Below are positions 36,444 to 45,364 of a DNA stretch of 64,000 nucleotides, piece by piece. How positions within the stretch are numbered: the stretch's first letter is position 1; the number at the start of each line of letters is the position of its first letter. This DNA is from Helicobacter_F equorum (lineage in GTDB: Bacteria; Campylobacterota; Campylobacteria; Campylobacterales; Helicobacteraceae). The position numbers and the translations under genes were made by a program. The notes beneath the pieces were generated by a model. The model was not told where the DNA came from. It saw nothing but the letters and a program-made list of their open reading frames with translations, and did no database searches. The DNA lies in contig NZ_JBHRZM010000001.1 of NCBI RefSeq assembly GCF_042649585.1, positions 146,104 to 210,103 on the forward strand. The letters are read 5' to 3'.

Positions 36444-36665
36444 TTATGATCTTGTTGCATTTTCATCATAGGATTGCTTTTGAATCTCCTCAAACTCTAG
36501 CTTGGCAGATTCTAGCATTTCTTGAGCCTTTTGGAGAGTTGCCATACCATTTTTATATAACTCTACACCCTCTTTGAGACTCACATCGCTTTGTCCCAAA
36601 CGCACAATGATATTTTTGGCATTTTCCACAAGTTCCTCAAAACTTTGGTTTTCTACATCTTGCAT
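36444..36665 (-). CDS. xseB: Exodeoxyribonuclease VII small subunit
   Basis: The 73-residue, mostly helical acidic protein contains FEELVENAKNIIVRLGQSDVSLKEGVELYKNG, the XseB core. It assembles with XseA, whose gene is not here. It sits between carB and trpD on one strand with gaps of 15 and 3 bases. Confidence 0.93.
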   Translation of the reverse strand: MQDVENQSFEELVENAKNIIVRLGQSDVSLKEGVELYKNGMATLQKAQEMLESAKLEFEEIQKQSYDENATRS

Positions 36666-36680
36666 TATTTCTCCTTGTAT

Positions 36681-39600
36681 TTACAGAAAGTCTTGTAGCG
36701 CAGTGGCTTGATTAATATCTGTATCTACCATTGCTTCAAGAGCCAAGACTGCCATATTTGCTGCACTAAGTGTTGTAAAATATGGGATATTGTCTTTTAG
36801 AATCTGCGCACGAATAAGGATTGTATCGCCTTTGTGTGATTGCATATCACTTGTATTTATTGCCATAGCAATATCATTATTTGTCATTAGATCCGTGATA
36901 TTTGGGCGTCCTTCAGAAATTTTTAGCACCAATTCAGATTCTATGCCTTCAGATGCAAATGCCTTATGCGTGCCACCTGTCGCACAGAGTTGGAATCCTA
37001 GCGCAAGAAGTTTTTTGGCAAATACACATCCAGCCTGTTTATCTCGTTGGCTTAGTGAAATAAAGACTTTGCCCTTTGTTGGAATAGCGTTTTTACATGC
37101 AATTTGTGATTTGGCAAAGCTCACACCTACATCTTTAGAGATTCCCATTACTTCACCAGTGCTTTTCATTTCAGGACCTAGCGACATATCCGCACCACTT
37201 AGTTTATTAAATGGGAATATAGATTCTTTGATAGCCACACATTTTAGGGTTTTGTGTTTAAGAATTTCATCTGTGTAATCGACATTATCAAAGCTATCAT
37301 AATATGCTAGCGCTTCTCGTAGATTGCCTTGCCACATTACCCTTGTAGCAACTTTAGCTAATGGAATCCCTGTGGCTTTGGAGACAAAAGGCACGGTGCG
37401 TGAGGCTCTAGGATTAACCTCAATGAGATATAGTTCATCTTTATAGATAGCATACTGCACATTCATAAGCCCTATTACACCGAGGTTTAGCGCAATTTGG
37501 GCTGTGGTAGATTCTATGTTTTGTAGCATACTAGCGCTAAGCCCAAATGGTGGTAGGCAACTAGCGCTATCCCCACTATGAATCCCTGCTTCTTCGATAT
37601 GTTGCATAATGCCACCGATATATACGCTAGATCCATCGCTAATGCAATCTACATCAAGTTCTAATGCAGAATCTAAGAATTTATCAATAAGCACTGGTGA
37701 ATCTTCACTCACTTTGACGGCTTCTTCCATATAGGTGCGTAATTCTTCTACGTTATCCACAATACGCATAGCGCGCCCACCAAGCACATAACTTGGGCGG
37801 ACAAGCACAGGGAATCCAAGTGTATTGGCAATATTATATGCTTCATCTTTAGTGCGTGCTATGCCATTTTTTGGTTGCAAGAGATTATGTTTTTCCACAA
37901 ATGTAGCAAACTTTTCCCTATCTTCGGCTGTATCAATAACTTTGGCACTTGTGCCAATGATATGTGCACCGATGAGGTTTAGAGATTTGGCAAGTTTGAG
38001 TGGTGTTTGTCCGCCAAAATGCACAATCACTCCATCGGGCTTTTCTTTTTCAATCACACTCCGCACACATTCAAAAGTGATGGGTTCAAAATACAAGACA
38101 TCACTCGTGTCATAGTCTGTGCTTACCGTCTCTGGATTGCAATTATACATAATGCTTTGTATGCCCATATCTTTGAGGGCAAAACTTGCATGCACACAAC
38201 AATAATCGAACTCAATGCCTTGACCGATTCGGTTTGGTCCGCCACCGATGATTAAGACTTTTTTTTGTGTGTGTTTGTCTGCATTGCCTTGTGTGTGAAT
38301 ATCTACAAAGGATTGTGTGTTAAAAGGTGTTGTGCCATATAAATATGCTGTTTGGGTGCTAAACTCTGCCGCACAAGTATCTACTTCATTGTATTGTAGT
38401 TGCACATGCAATTTTTGTCGCAACACATATATATCTTCTTCTCGTAATTCTAAACCCTCGTTTTTATTGATAAGGAATGCTAACATTTTATCACTAAAGC
38501 CATATTGCTTGGCGAGTCGTAAAAACTCTGAATCTTGCAAGGCTTCAAAAGAGATTTGCTTCTCTAATGCAATAATTTCTGCAATTTGGTGTAAAAAATA
38601 TGGATCGATTTTGCACCATTGATGAATTTCTTCTACGCTTATATCATTTCGTAATGCCTCTGCAATATACAAAAGTCTATGAGCATTTGGGCGACGAACT
38701 TCCCTTTGGATCTCGCTTAAATCGTTACTAATTGGATTAAATCCAAAGATTCCTGTCTCTAAGCTCCATAGGGCTTTTTGCAAGGATTCTTTGAAACTCA
38801 CGCCAATTGCCATAACTTCCCCAATGGATTTCATAGAGGTGGTGAGTGTTGAATCTGCTTGTGGGAATTTTTCAAAGGCAAAGCGTGGGATTTTTGTCAC
38901 AATATAATCAATACTAGGTTCAAAACTCGCAGGTGTGCCTGTGATGTCATTTTTGATCTCATCAAGTGTATAGCCTACCGCAAGCAATGTTGCAACCTTT
39001 GCAATTGGATAGCCTGTGGCTTTGGAGGCTAAAGCAGAGCTCCTAGAAACGCGTGGATTCATCTCAATAACCGTCATTCTACCAGTTTTTGGATTGATAG
39101 CAAATTGCACATTGCTTCCACCTGTATCTACACCAATTTCTCGCAAGATTTTAAAACTTGCATCACGCATTCGTTGATATTCTTTGTCTGTAAGCGTAAG
39201 GGCAGGGGCGATCGTGATAGAATCTCCTGTATGCACACCCATAGGATCTAAATTTTCAATGCTACACACGATAATGCAGTTATCACTTTTATCGCGTATT
39301 ACTTCCATTTCAAACTCTTTCCAACCAAGTAGCGATTCTTCAATTAAGATTTCGCTAATTGGGCTTGTATCTAAGCCATTTTGCGCGAGCGTTTTAAATT
39401 CATCAATATTATATGCTACGCCACTACCGCCACCAGCAAGCGTGAAACTTGCACGAATGATAAGTGGAAATCCTATTTCTTTGGCTGCTTCAAGTGCTTC
39501 TTCTATAGTGTAGGCATAGCGAGATTTTGGTAAATCCATACCGATTTTTAGCATTGCTTCTTTAAAAGCCTGTCTATCTTCACCCTTTTTAATCGCGCTA

Positions 39601-39953
39601 GGATTTGCACCTAGAAATTTTACACCCTCTAACATGCCTTTTTCATACATACTCATTGCGACATTTAGTGCGGTTTGCCCACCCATAGTAGGCAAAATAG
39701 CATCAACTTTTTCTTGTTTGATAATATTAGCAATCACTTTTTCGGTAATAGGTTCGATATAGGTGCGATCAGCAAGATTTGGATCGGTCATAATTGTTGC
39801 AGGATTGGAGTTTATAAGCACCACGCGATAGCCAAGATTTTTGAGTGCTTTGGCTGCTTGTGTGCCAGAATAATCAAACTCACATGCTTGTCCAATGACA
39901 ATAGGTCCCGAACCAATGAGTAAAATAGTGTGGATATCTGTGCGTTTTGGCAT
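36681..39953 (-). CDS. carB: Carbamoyl-phosphate synthase large chain
   Basis: The protein is about 1090 residues, with two homologous ATP-grasp halves. The first starts ILLIGSGPIVIGQACEFDYSG and the second VLIIGGGPNRIGQGIEFDYCC. A C-terminal MGS-like allosteric domain follows (LSQRDKQAGCVFAKKLLALGFQLCATGGT). It makes carbamoyl phosphate for pyrimidines and arginine. The same metabolite is the donor for the carbamoyltransferase at 5.7-7.6 kb. I start at MPKRTDIHT (39953), with AAAGGA upstream. Confidence 0.97.
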   Translation of the reverse strand: MPKRTDIHTILLIGSGPIVIGQACEFDYSGTQAAKALKNLGYRVVLINSNPATIMTDPNLADRTYIEPITEKVIANIIKQEKVDAILPTMGGQTALNVAMSMYEKGMLEGVKFLGANPSAIKKGEDRQAFKEAMLKIGMDLPKSRYAYTIEEALEAAKEIGFPLIIRASFTLAGGGSGVAYNIDEFKTLAQNGLDTSPISEILIEESLLGWKEFEMEVIRDKSDNCIIVCSIENLDPMGVHTGDSITIAPALTLTDKEYQRMRDASFKILREIGVDTGGSNVQFAINPKTGRMTVIEMNPRVSRSSALASKATGYPIAKVATLLAVGYTLDEIKNDITGTPASFEPSIDYIVTKIPRFAFEKFPQADSTLTTSMKSIGEVMAIGVSFKESLQKALWSLETGIFGFNPISNDLSEIQREVRRPNAHRLLYIAEALRNDISVEEIHQWCKIDPYFLHQIAEIIALEKQISFEALQDSEFLRLAKQYGFSDKMLAFLINKNEGLELREEDIYVLRQKLHVQLQYNEVDTCAAEFSTQTAYLYGTTPFNTQSFVDIHTQGNADKHTQKKVLIIGGGPNRIGQGIEFDYCCVHASFALKDMGIQSIMYNCNPETVSTDYDTSDVLYFEPITFECVRSVIEKEKPDGVIVHFGGQTPLKLAKSLNLIGAHIIGTSAKVIDTAEDREKFATFVEKHNLLQPKNGIARTKDEAYNIANTLGFPVLVRPSYVLGGRAMRIVDNVEELRTYMEEAVKVSEDSPVLIDKFLDSALELDVDCISDGSSVYIGGIMQHIEEAGIHSGDSASCLPPFGLSASMLQNIESTTAQIALNLGVIGLMNVQYAIYKDELYLIEVNPRASRTVPFVSKATGIPLAKVATRVMWQGNLREALAYYDSFDNVDYTDEILKHKTLKCVAIKESIFPFNKLSGADMSLGPEMKSTGEVMGISKDVGVSFAKSQIACKNAIPTKGKVFISLSQRDKQAGCVFAKKLLALGFQLCATGGTHKAFASEGIESELVLKISEGRPNITDLMTNNDIAMAINTSDMQSHKGDTILIRAQILKDNIPYFTTLSAANMAVLALEAMVDTDINQATALQDFL

Positions 39954-39993
39954 TGCCTGTCCTTTGAGATACAGAAATATTTGCAAATGCTGT

Positions 39994-39999
39994 ATTGTA
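39994..39999 (-). promoter_or_regulatory. Candidate -10 element (TACAAT) for carB-xseB-trp
   Basis: TACAAT on the minus strand lies about 40 bases before the carB ATG and is divergent from the thiC promoter. It may drive the whole carB-xseB-trpDCFBA run, as no clear internal gap exists. Confidence 0.45.
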
Positions 40000-40038
40000 T
40001 CTAAAACGCGCTTAAAATGCGATTTACCTAAATCAGGT

Positions 40039-40044
40039 TATAAT
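40039..40044 (+). promoter_or_regulatory. Candidate -10 element (TATAAT) for thiC
   Basis: GGTTATAATGG lies directly before the riboswitch, so the transcript would begin at about 40051, just ahead of the first aptamer stem. Confidence 0.65.
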
Positions 40045-40056
40045 GGATTTGCATAA

Positions 40057-40139
40057 ATGACGGGAGCTTGTAAGACAGGCTGAGAGTAAGCTAGAGAGCT
40101 TAGACCGAACCGGATCTAGATAATGCTAGCGACGGGAAT
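40057..40139 (+). promoter_or_regulatory. TPP riboswitch (THI element)
   Basis: The leader holds the conserved TPP aptamer pieces in order: ACGGGAGC, GGCTGAGAGTAAG, then AGACCGAACCGGAT, then TAATGCTAGCGACGGGAA. These form the pyrimidine- and pyrophosphate-sensing arms. It lies about 100 bases before thiC and should reduce its expression when thiamine pyrophosphate is plentiful. A U-tract terminator is not obvious, so control of translation is possible. Confidence 0.93.
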
Positions 40140-40235
40140 GTTTACCTACCTATTTCTACTTTCTACACTTATGATACTTGTTAGTATCTCTTGCACCCCC
40201 GTGTTTATCATTATCTACTTATTAAGGAATGGAAT

Positions 40236-41528
40236 ATGAAAACACAAATGGCGTATGCAAAAGAGGGCGTTTTTACTACACAAATGCAAGCTGTAGCACA
40301 AAAAGAAGGTGTGAGTGAAGCATTTTTACTAGAATCTATAGCACAAGGCACGATTATTATTCCTGCCAATTGTAATCATATCAATCTTGATCCACATGGC
40401 ATAGGTGCAGGGTTACGCACAAAGGTTAATGTGAATCTTGGTGTATCTAATGACTGCGTGGATTACACTGAAGAAATGCAAAAGGTTACGCTCTCTCATG
40501 ATTTTGGTATAGAATCCATAATGGATCTTAGTAATTATGGCAAAACTAGTCATTTTCGCGATGAGCTAATCAAAGTATCCAAGGCGATGATAGGCACCGT
40601 CCCTGTGTATGATGCAGTCGGGTTTTTGGAAAAGGATTTAAAAGATATTACTGCCAGAGATTTTATTGATGTCGTATATCATCATGCCAAAAGTGGTGTG
40701 GATTTTATGACAATTCATGCGGGGATAAACTCACGCGCTGCATTTATGTTTGAGCAATCCCACAGACTCACAAATATTGTTTCTCGTGGTGGGAGTGTGC
40801 TGTATGCGTGGATGAAAATGAAAGAAGCTGAAAATCCATTTTATGAATATTTTGATGATTTATTAGAGATTTGTGCGCGATTTGATGTAACACTTTCTTT
40901 GGGTGATGCATTGCGTCCAGGATCTACACATGATGCAAGTGATAGCGCGCAGCTCGCTGAACTTTTGGAGCTTTCACTCCTTACACAAAGAGCGTGGCAA
41001 GCCAATGTGCAGGTGATGATTGAGGGTCCTGGGCATATGTGTATTGATGAGATAGAATCTAATGTCAAGCTACAAAAGCGTGTGTGTAAGGGTGCGCCAT
41101 TTTATGTGTTAGGACCACTTGTGACGGATATTGGTGCGGGTTATGATCACATTAGTGGTGCGATAGGTGGTGCGGTAGCAGCTGCAGCTGGAGCAGATAT
41201 GCTTTGCTATGTAACACCTGCAGAACATTTGCGACTTCCTAATCTTACCGATGTGCGTGATGGGATTGTAGCGACCAAAATTGCTGCACATGCCGGAGAT
41301 ATTGCCAAATTACCAAAAGAGCGAGATATAGATGATAAGATGAGTATGGCACGCCAAGCAATAGATTGGGGTAAGATGTTTGGGTATGCTATAGATGGCA
41401 AAAAAGCACGTGCAATGTTTAATGAGCGCAAACCTGAAGAATTACATTCTTGTTCGATGTGTGGCAAAATGTGTGCGATGAATACGATGAATACTATTTT
41501 AAAAGGTGAGGAGGTAAGCTTAAGCTAA
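40236..41528 (+). CDS. thiC: Phosphomethylpyrimidine synthase
   Basis: From the ATG at 40236 (AAGGAA upstream) the protein has 430 residues, the short ThiC form without the long N-terminal domain. It has IPANCNHINLDPHGIG, DFMTIHAGIN, DALRPGSTHDASD and EGPGHMCIDEI. The C-terminal radical-SAM cluster is CSMCGKMC (C-x2-C-x3-C), one residue shorter than the C-x2-C-x4-C of enterobacterial ThiC. It rearranges aminoimidazole ribotide into the thiamine pyrimidine. A frame extending to 40191 is less likely. Confidence 0.95.
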   Translation: MKTQMAYAKEGVFTTQMQAVAQKEGVSEAFLLESIAQGTIIIPANCNHINLDPHGIGAGLRTKVNVNLGVSNDCVDYTEEMQKVTLSHDFGIESIMDLSNYGKTSHFRDELIKVSKAMIGTVPVYDAVGFLEKDLKDITARDFIDVVYHHAKSGVDFMTIHAGINSRAAFMFEQSHRLTNIVSRGGSVLYAWMKMKEAENPFYEYFDDLLEICARFDVTLSLGDALRPGSTHDASDSAQLAELLELSLLTQRAWQANVQVMIEGPGHMCIDEIESNVKLQKRVCKGAPFYVLGPLVTDIGAGYDHISGAIGGAVAAAAGADMLCYVTPAEHLRLPNLTDVRDGIVATKIAAHAGDIAKLPKERDIDDKMSMARQAIDWGKMFGYAIDGKKARAMFNERKPEELHSCSMCGKMCAMNTMNTILKGEEVSLS

Positions 41529-41543
41529 GCTTTGGATTAGCTT
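41522..41543 (+). terminator. Weak hairpin after thiC
   Basis: AAGCTAA at 41522-41528 and TTAGCTT at 41537-41543 form a 7-base stem that overlaps the thiC stop. It is short and lacks a strong T run, so its role as terminator is uncertain. Confidence 0.35.
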
Positions 41544-41546
41544 GAT

Positions 41547-41552
41547 TATAAT
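41547..41552 (+). promoter_or_regulatory. Candidate -10 element (TATAAT) for the copper chaperone
   Basis: TGATTATAATGC lies 33 bases before the ATG of the PCuAC gene and has an extended -10 look. Confidence 0.55.
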
Positions 41553-41584
41553 GCAGAATCTAAGCTATATACAAGGAGGCATAT

Positions 41585-42040
41585 ATGAAGTTTATAAAAA
41601 AGATTTTGTTGTGTGTTGGTATGTTGTCATGTTTTGGTGCTAATGCTGCTGATATAGAAGTGGCAGATGTGTTTGTGCAGTTTGTGCCACACAATAGCAA
41701 GGCAGCCGCAGCATTTATGCGGATTCATAACAATACAGACAAGGACATCGCACTTGTTGGTGGAAAAAGTGCAATCTCTGAAAACACAGAGTTTCATACG
41801 CATATATACAAAGATGGTATGAAAAAAATGGTGCAAGTGCCAGAGATTCTTGTGAAAGCTTATGGTGATGTAAATTTGGAACCAGGCGGGTATCATGTAA
41901 TGTTTATTAACCTCATAGAGCCTTTGAAAGAAGGACAGAAGGTTTCTTTTTCTTTGCAATTTAGTAATGGCAATACTATCGAGCTTAAAGATATTGGCGT
42001 GATAGAAGCAAAAGGACATACAAAGCACACACACCATTAA
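41585..42040 (+). CDS. PCuAC-type periplasmic copper chaperone
   Basis: The 151-residue protein has a signal peptide ending in GANA and a cupredoxin-like core. The PCuAC copper ligands appear as EFHTHIYKDGMKKM and LEPGGYHVMFI, following the family pattern H...M...HxM. It ends with a His-rich tail (GHTKHTHH) that may bind extra metal. It probably delivers copper to cytochrome oxidase in the periplasm. A strong hairpin follows. Confidence 0.9.
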   Translation: MKFIKKILLCVGMLSCFGANAADIEVADVFVQFVPHNSKAAAAFMRIHNNTDKDIALVGGKSAISENTEFHTHIYKDGMKKMVQVPEILVKAYGDVNLEPGGYHVMFINLIEPLKEGQKVSFSLQFSNGNTIELKDIGVIEAKGHTKHTHH

Positions 42041-42082
42041 TTATGATTATATGTGTTTGTTTTGTGATTAAGGATTTAAAAT

Positions 42083-42113
42083 CAGAGATTCTCACATAGT
42101 ATGAGAATCTCTG
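42083..42113. terminator. Bidirectional hairpin made of an inverted AGANTCT pair
   Basis: CAGAGATTCTCA (42083-42094) and TGAGAATCTCTG (42102-42113) form a perfect 12-base stem with a 7-base loop between the convergent PCuAC and porin genes. Each arm contains one copy of the frequent heptamer. Confidence 0.75.
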
Positions 42114-42123
42114 TGAAGTTATG

Positions 42124-43395
42124 TTAGAGAGAGAGGCGTAAGAAGGCAATAGCGTTGTTTCGTCGCTTGTCAAAATCAAGTGAAGCGTTTGCATCCCAAT
42201 TTCGACCTTTTGTGCTTACAAATCCTGCACCGATTTTGAGGTTTGTTTTATCAGCCTTTCCAAGTAGACGGTATTGAGCAACTGCAGAAAGCTCAGAATA
42301 GGAACCGCCAGCAAAGAGCAGATCAAGTTCTAGGCGAGAATCCGGTTTTAATCCAGCAAACACATAATATGTGCCAGAGTTTCCACCATAATACAACGGA
42401 TTACCTGAGCTATATATACCACCACTGCTCATACCAACAGATCTATATCCATAGAATCTACTTTTATCATGACCATAGAGTAATGCACCATAATCGTTTG
42501 TCTTAATGTACCCAGCCCCAACTTTAAAAATTTCATTAAAGATTAATTCTTCATCAACCCAAAGCACGAGTGGGCTTACATCACGATTTCCTACTTGGTA
42601 TTGTTGCCATAATCCTCGGAGCGTTGTGATAGATTCTACACCATTGCCTTTTATATCAAGCACGACTTTAGCACCTGCACTCAAGACACTTCGTGATCCT
42701 GGAGTATTGCTGTGTTGGTAATTAGTATCATACATCACAAACGGGCTAAACTTAAATACATCGTAATCAAAGTCAATACCTCCCATAAACACTTCACCAA
42801 CGTGAATATGTTTAAATGCAGAGAATGTGCCAAATGATGCCATATCATAAGCTATTCTATTGTAATTACCATTGACACCAAGCTTTGAGTTCATCCACAA
42901 CGCCCAAAAACCGATATTCTTAGATTTTGTGTTGAAAGCCACACCTTGAATATTGCCCCACAACCAATCCATACCAGTGTATTCTTTGCCATCTTGACCA
43001 TGATAAAAACTACCAATATCAAAACGACCACCAACGATAGAAGTTGATTTGTTATCAAACTTTAGATACGCATCAGATACATCCCACTTTTTCTGATAGA
43101 ATCTATCACCCACTGGCACATTGCCATAATGGGTTTCATAGAGTGGTAATCCACCCCAAAAACCTAAGCCAAAACTTACATTAGAGGTAAGCCCTATATC
43201 AAGCCCAAGATGTGCAGCTATAGAAGCATAAGATTCTCCTACTTCCTTACCATTTGAAGTGTTATTTTGAGTAGGCATATTGCTGAACCCTTGAGAATAA
43301 TATCCACCGATAAATCCAAACGGATTGACTTCCGCTGCCATTGCGCCTGAACCCAAACTTGCTACCAAAGCAAGTGAAACAGAAAGTTTTTTCAT
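42124..43395 (-). CDS. Outer-membrane porin-like protein (Helicobacter OMP family)
   Basis: From the ATG at 43395, behind AAAAGGAG, the protein has 423 residues. A signal peptide MKKLSVSLALVASLGSGAMA is followed by many aromatic, amphipathic beta strands (NPFGFIGGYYSQGFSNMP, SYASIAAHLGLDIGLTSNVSFGLGFWGG) and a terminal strand NNAIAFLRLSL. It resembles the Opr/major outer-membrane families of Helicobacter and Campylobacter. The solute is unknown. A longer frame to 43443 is not needed. Confidence 0.85.
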   Translation of the reverse strand: MKKLSVSLALVASLGSGAMAAEVNPFGFIGGYYSQGFSNMPTQNNTSNGKEVGESYASIAAHLGLDIGLTSNVSFGLGFWGGLPLYETHYGNVPVGDRFYQKKWDVSDAYLKFDNKSTSIVGGRFDIGSFYHGQDGKEYTGMDWLWGNIQGVAFNTKSKNIGFWALWMNSKLGVNGNYNRIAYDMASFGTFSAFKHIHVGEVFMGGIDFDYDVFKFSPFVMYDTNYQHSNTPGSRSVLSAGAKVVLDIKGNGVESITTLRGLWQQYQVGNRDVSPLVLWVDEELIFNEIFKVGAGYIKTNDYGALLYGHDKSRFYGYRSVGMSSGGIYSSGNPLYYGGNSGTYYVFAGLKPDSRLELDLLFAGGSYSELSAVAQYRLLGKADKTNLKIGAGFVSTKGRNWDANASLDFDKRRNNAIAFLRLSL

Positions 43396-43465
43396 CACTA
43401 CTCCTTTTTTGTTAGTATTAGTATTAAGATGGTTAAAAACCAACGCAAAAGCATATCGACTTTTG

Positions 43466-43471
43466 TATAAT
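43466..43471 (+). promoter_or_regulatory. Candidate -10 element (TATAAT) for the GSP-like gene
   Basis: TTTTGTATAATG lies 53 bases before the ATG at 43524 and is preceded by A and T runs. It may drive the GSP-like gene, coaE and dapF together. Confidence 0.6.
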
Positions 43472-43523
43472 GTTGTTTAATTTTTGGTAGAAAACTTACA
43501 TAAATTATAGTTAAGGATACACG

Positions 43524-44693
43524 ATGGAAATTTTACATATTAATCCTTTGGATTCACAAACACTAGAGGAAATTGGGTTAGGATGGCATACGGATTTGGA
43601 TAATTCGGCATATATTGCTGATGAAGTCGTGTGCATTTCACAAGATGAGGCGGAGGCATTTTATAATGCAGGTAATGAATTATATGATATGTATGTGGAG
43701 GCTGGAGAATATGTTTTGGACAATGATCTGCTTTTTGAACTTGATATACCACCAAGTTTGCATGATATGATTCACCAGAGTTGGGAAGAGGACATACATT
43801 GGCATTTATATGGGCGATTTGATCTTGCTGGTGGGCTTGATGGCAAACCTATAAAGCTTTTGGAATTCAATGCTGATACACCAACAATGCTTTATGAAAG
43901 CGCACTTATTCAATGGGCGTTACTAAAGGCAAATGGTTTTGATGAACATTTGCAATTTAATGACATTTCCCAAGCTTTGCGTCAAAATTTTAAGCGTCTT
44001 ATTACTTTGAGTTCAGACACAAGTTTTTTTGATGAGCTGTATGAGGGTTGGAAAATTCTTTTTTCGAGTATCAAAGGCAATATTGAAGAAGAGATTACTA
44101 CGCGATTTTTGTGTCAATTAGCCAAAGAAGCAGGATTTGAAAGTACATATGCACCCATAGATGAAGTAAGCTTTAGTCCGCAAGATGGCGTGATATATGA
44201 TAATACGCAATATGAGTTTTTGTTTAAGCTAATACCCTGGGAGTTTATTGCCATTGATGAGCCTGAAATGTTGGCATTAATGCGTGAAATGATGAGTAAT
44301 AAAAACACAATTTTTCTTAATCCTGCGTATACATTGATGTTTCAAAGCAAAAGAATGCTAAAGATTTTGTGGGATCTTTTTCCACGACATCCATTGCTCT
44401 TAGAATCTAGTTTTGAGCCTCTTGGACGCAAACAAGTAAGTAAGCCATCATTTGGTAGAGAAGGTGAGAATGTAGAGATTTGTGATGCACAAGGCAAGGC
44501 AATGTATGCAAAAGAGGGTATGTATGGTGTGCAAAAGCGAGTGTATCAGGAATTTTATGAGTTAAATAGTCATAATGCTTCATATTATCAAGCAAATGTC
44601 TTTTTTGCTCATGAATCTTGTGGTTTGGGATTCCGCAAAGGTGGAGACATTTTGGATAATTATGCAAAATTTGTTTCGCATATGGTTAGCTAA
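43524..44693 (+). CDS. Glutathionylspermidine synthase-like ATP-grasp ligase
   Basis: The 389-residue protein matches the preATP-grasp/ATP-grasp family of E. coli YgiC and YjfC: YGRFDLAGGLDGKPIKLLEFNADTPTMLYESALIQW near the start, LLESSFEPLGRKQVSKPSFGREGENV later. It lacks the amidase domain of true bifunctional Gsp. It probably forms an amide bond between a peptide and an amine, but the substrate is unknown. It is followed 8 bases later by coaE. Confidence 0.85.
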   Translation: MEILHINPLDSQTLEEIGLGWHTDLDNSAYIADEVVCISQDEAEAFYNAGNELYDMYVEAGEYVLDNDLLFELDIPPSLHDMIHQSWEEDIHWHLYGRFDLAGGLDGKPIKLLEFNADTPTMLYESALIQWALLKANGFDEHLQFNDISQALRQNFKRLITLSSDTSFFDELYEGWKILFSSIKGNIEEEITTRFLCQLAKEAGFESTYAPIDEVSFSPQDGVIYDNTQYEFLFKLIPWEFIAIDEPEMLALMREMMSNKNTIFLNPAYTLMFQSKRMLKILWDLFPRHPLLLESSFEPLGRKQVSKPSFGREGENVEICDAQGKAMYAKEGMYGVQKRVYQEFYELNSHNASYYQANVFFAHESCGLGFRKGGDILDNYAKFVSHMVS

Positions 44694-44701
44694 GGTGCGT
44701 T

Positions 44702-45364
44702 ATGTCTGGGTCTTTATCTCATGGAGGGAATCTAGATTCTCATATGAATCTCACACTTTTGCAGTATGGAGTAGCGCTTACAGGTTGTATTGGTAGTGGC
44801 AAAAGTAGTGTATCAGCGATACTTAGGGGCAAAGGTTATGTTGTTTTATGTGCTGATGAAATTGCACATACGATATTACAAGCAAGTGTTAATGAGGTGG
44901 CGCTCACTTTTGGATCGGAGTTCGTGCGAGAGGGTATCGTGGATAGAAAAGCATTGGGCACACTTGTTTTTGGTGACAAAAACGCACGCAAGAAGTTAGA
45001 ATCTCTTTTGCACCCCAAGATTCACCAAGCAATTTTATATGCTACACGAGAACTAGAATCTCAACAAAAATGCTATTTTTTAGATATTCCGCTGTTTTTT
45101 GAATCTGGAGGGCGAGAAAAATATCCTGTATGCAAGATTCTTTTGGTATATGCACCAAAGGATCAATGTTTGGAGCGAATTATTGCGCGTGATTCCCTAA
45201 GTAGAGAATCTGCACAAGCACGCATTGACGCCCAAATGGACATAGAGCAAAAATGCGCGATGAGTGATTATGTGATTAAAAATGTAGACAATAAAATGGC
45301 TTTAAAAGCCCTTGTGGAAGAGGCTTTGGAAAAGTTAGAAGATTCTATGCAAACAGGGAAGTGA
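44702..45364 (+). CDS. coaE: Dephospho-CoA kinase
   Basis: The 220-residue kinase has the P-loop GVALTGCIGSGKSSV, CADEIAHTILQ and FLDIPLFFESGG, which together define CoaE. It performs the last step of coenzyme A synthesis. The first 20 or so residues before the P-loop strand are longer than usual, so a start at a later Met is possible. Its stop overlaps the dapF start region. Confidence 0.93.
   Translation: MSGSLSHGGNLDSHMNLTLLQYGVALTGCIGSGKSSVSAILRGKGYVVLCADEIAHTILQASVNEVALTFGSEFVREGIVDRKALGTLVFGDKNARKKLESLLHPKIHQAILYATRELESQQKCYFLDIPLFFESGGREKYPVCKILLVYAPKDQCLERIIARDSLSRESAQARIDAQMDIEQKCAMSDYVIKNVDNKMALKALVEEALEKLEDSMQTGK

Noticed and set aside
36790..37278. A 162-codon plus-strand frame opposite carB
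   Set aside because: It is antisense to the conserved allosteric domain of CarB and shows no family features.
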